NCBI GenBank assembly: GCA_022732315.1
Contig: JAIJUV010000099.1
Span: 1-8,981, forward strand
DNA: 8,981 bases
Direction: 5' to 3'
Source: Prevotella sp.
GTDB lineage: Bacteria > Bacteroidota > Bacteroidia > Bacteroidales > Bacteroidaceae
A program made the position numbers and the translations under genes. Position 1 is the first letter of the stretch, and each line of letters begins with the position of its first letter. The notes under the pieces are model-generated. The model saw only the letters and a list, made by a program, of their open reading frames with translations, was not told where the DNA came from and ran no database searches. Of this stretch, positions 7,611-8,981 are shown piece after piece.

Positions 7611-7822
7611 TTTTTGGATAATAGTTGTGATACAAAATAGGCGTGAACCGTTCATACGCTTGTCTCGTCTATCGGTTACCGCCAAGTGACCAGCACACAC
7701 AACAAGCACAGAACAGTCCACGCCTTATGAGCGTGAACCTTCTGCCTGCTTGTCCTCGTGTGTTGAAAATTGGCGGTATTCATAGACGAGAGAACAAGAG
7801 CTAAAAGCTCAATATCCAAAAA
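7611..7822 (-). other. Nested inverted repeats: putative structured leader RNA of the GTPase operon
   Basis: This non-coding block ends 3 nt before the operon start. The outer stem pairs TTTTTGGATA (7611-7620) with TATCCAAAAA (7813-7822), 10/10. Inside is a long imperfect hairpin: 7659-7662 with 7795-7798, 7663-7672 with 7782-7791 (10/10), 7677-7685 with 7770-7778 (9/9), 7696-7700 with 7758-7762, 7702-7708 with 7747-7753 (7/7), 7709-7713 with 7740-7744, and 7719-7723 with 7731-7735, with loop 7724-7730. Two side hairpins lie at 7641-7659 and 7798-7810 (GAGCT-aaa-AGCTC). Together they give a multi-way junction closed by the outer stem. On the minus strand it would sit in the 5' leader and could hold the start region in a stem. 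A DNA role (cruciform, recombination or transfer site) is equally possible from sequence alone. I do not recognise a known RNA family. Confidence 0.6.
7640..7765. repeat. Three diverged copies of a ~27-bp unit in alternating orientation
   Basis: A unit of the form GGCGTGnACnGTTCn(3-4)GCTTGT occurs at about 7640-7664 (+), about 7702-7724 (-) and about 7731-7753 (+; lacks the first G and one G before TTC). A fourth segment (7770-7798, -) matches the extension of the first copy, CTTGTnTCGTCTATnnnTACCGCCAA, with small gaps. Because orientation alternates, each inverted copy can pair with the direct copy on either side, giving competing hairpins. Confidence 0.6.
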
Positions 7823-7985
7823 GTTTAGAACAGAATCGCCTCTATCTTAGGAAATGTACTTTCCCTTATGGAATTTGTTCACTGAACAGCTTCCACTTAG
7901 ACGTTCCTTTAAATATCTGTCTGTTTCTTTTTTTTATTTTTTAGTTTGACAATCTGTTTACTACTTACTGCAAGTCTAAACGAGC

Positions 7986-8026
7986 CAAAGTTACTTGGCT
8001 ACATTATATATTGCCTTGCAAAGTTA
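7986..8026 (-). promoter_or_regulatory. Candidate Bacteroidetes promoter boxes for the GTPase cassette
   Basis: Two minus-strand copies of TAACTTTG (8026-8019 and 7993-7986) match the Bacteroidetes -7 consensus TAnnTTTG. For the downstream box the nearest TTTG upstream is 8022-8019, 25 nt away, somewhat longer than the usual -33 spacing. The upstream box lacks an obvious -33. Transcripts starting here would have a leader of roughly 370-410 nt that contains the whole inverted-repeat nest. A closer promoter cannot be excluded: TATTTTG at 7639-7633 is one base short of the consensus. Confidence 0.4.
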
Positions 8027-8299
8027 ATAAAAAGAATTATTAATGAAGAATATTTTGTGCAAAATCAACGCAAAAATGACGTAAAAGGCGTTTTTTTTAT
8101 CAAGACTGTTAGATATATTTACTTTTTGGCAATTTAGTGCTTTTCCTATGAAGTAATATCCTTTAGTGAAAGATATATAAAAATGAAGTAAAAACTATCA
8201 ATTATCAGAAAATAGATTTATCTTATGCACTCATAATCAAAGCGTTCTTTGTATATTGCAAAGTTGTGAAAGAAAAAGAATATAGCTCGTTTCTAAATC

Positions 8300-8337
8300 G
8301 TTAGCAGTTACATTATTTAAAGTGTTTAACTCGCTGA
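8300..8337. repeat. Imperfect inverted repeat near the presumed element end
   Basis: TTAGC-AGTTA (8301-8310) pairs with TAACT-c-GCTGA (8327-8337), with one bulged C and one G-T pair. The 16-nt spacer contains TTAAA-GTG-TTTAA. The position about 30 bp inside the inferred right junction would suit a recombinase arm or core site, or a weak terminator. This is position-based inference only. Confidence 0.35.
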
Positions 8338-8344
8338 TATTCAA

Positions 8345-8890
8345 TCAATAAAAGATTTTATTGTGACTCACATAGGGCAATATATCTGTAGCCGCCATCG
8401 TTTCCAATAAGTTCCTGCGCCTAATCATCTCCCTGACAATCATGGATATGCAATAGATGACACTTACGCAGAACAGAGCCAGCATAATATAAAGCCCTTC
8501 TCTGATATACAGGCTATGATGGAGACTGGTTCCCACGAAAAAGGCCACAATGATGGCAGCATAAATACCACTGCACATCAGTATCATCTTTCTGAGGTTG
8601 GAACGTGTTGCCTCTATGTTGTAGATTCCCATGGAGATAAGCGAAAAACAGGGCGTATAAACGAGAATGTTAACGACAGCCCCAAGACTGTCGTCAGCAG
8701 CACGGAAGCCGAACCCCATCTGTATGACATATTGTATCGCCAATCCTATTAAGGCGATAATAATCATCCATCGTGAACGCTCATACCGCTTGTTCTCCCA
8801 TCTTACATGCAGATGAGAGAGTGCCACGATGAAGGCATTGATGAGCATGAATATGAAACATGCAAACTGAAGTAGAAATAACGAATCCAT
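8345..8890 (-). CDS. Five-TM integral membrane protein, probably 3'-truncated by element insertion
   Basis: A 181-residue, very hydrophobic protein with TM helices at about 3-25, 41-60, 69-91, 100-120 and 130-153, then a basic amphipathic stretch (REMIRRRN) and an abrupt end. The pattern recalls the N-terminal membrane domain of Bacteroidetes regulators that carry a cytosolic histidine kinase or AraC-type helix-turn-helix domain after the last TM. Here no such domain follows. After DILPYV (169-174) the next residues, SHNKIFY, are encoded by AT-rich DNA unlike the rest of the gene. I infer that the original 3' part was displaced by integration. The start at 8890 lies 7 nt after the stop of an upstream gene, so it belonged to an operon. 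It could also be a genuinely short membrane protein. Confidence 0.72.
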   Translation of the reverse strand: MDSLFLLQFACFIFMLINAFIVALSHLHVRWENKRYERSRWMIIIALIGLAIQYVIQMGFGFRAADDSLGAVVNILVYTPCFSLISMGIYNIEATRSNLRKMILMCSGIYAAIIVAFFVGTSLHHSLYIREGLYIMLALFCVSVIYCISMIVREMIRRRNLLETMAATDILPYVSHNKIFY

Positions 8891-8897
8891 ACGCTTC

Positions 8898-8981
8898 TTA
8901 TCTTTTGTTTACTTTCTTGTATTTTTGATTACTTGCTGTAGGATTATCTGGATTAGTCATCTGCAAATATCCTGCTGCAAC
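8898..8981 (-). CDS. C-terminal end of an upstream gene (partial)
   Basis: Reading in from the right edge on the minus strand, 27 codons are open and end in TAA at 8900-8898, seven bases before the next ATG. The tail (ending NQKYKKVNKR) is hydrophilic and basic, as is typical of a protein C-terminus. Too little is present to say what it is. The spacing suggests it was cotranscribed with the membrane gene. Confidence 0.55.
   Translation of the reverse strand, partial: VAAGYLQMTNPDNPTASNQKYKKVNKR

Larger units (their letters stand above)
7823..8344. other. AT-rich non-coding region between cassette leader and truncated membrane gene
   Basis: These 522 bases carry no credible gene. The one short + frame at 7946-8137 has low-complexity composition and no ribosome-binding site. 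Visible features are small hairpins GGAAA-tgtac-TTTCC (7850-7864) and TGTTC-act-GAACA (7876-7888), a T-rich stretch at 7920-7942, candidate minus-strand promoter boxes at 7986-8026, and an imperfect inverted repeat near 8300-8337. The region is strikingly AT-rich compared with both flanks, as is common near the ends of integrated elements. Confidence 0.55.

Noticed and set aside
7608..7721. N-terminal extension of the four-TM protein to the ATG at 7721.
   Set aside because: The 38 extra residues are Cys/Arg-rich and unlike a membrane-protein start, and they coincide with the inverted-repeat nest. The ATG at 7607 leads directly into a normal TM1.
7659..7798. Invertible promoter (phase-variable switch) flanked by the 7659-7685 / 7770-7798 inverted repeats.
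   Set aside because: The arms differ by internal gaps and mismatches, no invertase gene is visible, and the arms form part of a larger nested structure. Not excluded, but not supported.
7640..7798. CRISPR array or integron attC array.
   Set aside because: Repeats alternate in orientation, are few and diverged, and have no regular spacers. No cas gene or integron integrase is present.
7946..8137. A 63-codon + strand frame in the AT-rich spacer.
   Set aside because: Low-complexity composition, no ribosome-binding site, no recognisable motif, and it runs through candidate minus-strand promoter boxes.

Overview
The window looks like part of a mobilizable genetic element from a Bacteroidales bacterium (Bacteroides, Prevotella or a relative). 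The reasons are the relaxase and MobC-like pair of the Bacteroides mobilizable-transposon kind, TAnnTTTG-type promoter boxes, AT-rich ribosome-binding regions, and a truncated membrane gene at the right edge that resembles Bacteroidetes multi-TM regulators. No integrase, replication gene, tRNA, rRNA or CRISPR array is visible. If the element has an integrase, it lies to the left of position 1.

Layout. Positions 1-106 hold several short inverted repeats and are a candidate oriT/operator region. Positions 107-2252 (+) are a tightly coupled mobilization operon: a MobC-like accessory protein, an MOB-type relaxase with an intact histidine motif, and a coiled-coil protein with one membrane segment. 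A perfect 10-bp hairpin at 2265-2300 separates this operon from a convergent operon. Positions 2339-7607 (-) are a five-gene cassette, read right to left: a four-TM protein with a large periplasmic domain, a TRAFAC-like GTPase, a cytosolic-domain/coiled-coil/TM/Ig-like protein, a lipoprotein aspartyl (retropepsin-like) protease, and a second protein with the same overall architecture as the third. The gaps are 11, 3, 6 and -1 nt, so it reads as one operon. Positions 7611-7822, directly upstream of that operon, contain no gene but a remarkable nest of inverted repeats, which could form a highly structured 5' leader or a DNA cruciform. Positions 7823-8344 are very AT-rich and non-coding and carry candidate promoter boxes. 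Positions 8345-8981 (-) contain a five-TM membrane protein that appears cut off at its 3' end, preceded by the last codons of an upstream gene. This is probably host chromosome, with the element boundary near 8360-8372.

Working hypothesis (inference). The element carries, as cargo, a membrane-spanning GTPase system. Cytosolic GTPase and sensor-like N-terminal domains are linked through coiled coils and single TM helices to periplasmic domains, and a periplasm-facing lipoprotein protease is encoded between the two receptor-like genes. The composition recalls NTPase-centred bacterial conflict systems (GTPase plus GTPase-associated proteins). I cannot assign it to a named system from sequence alone, and its function is unknown.
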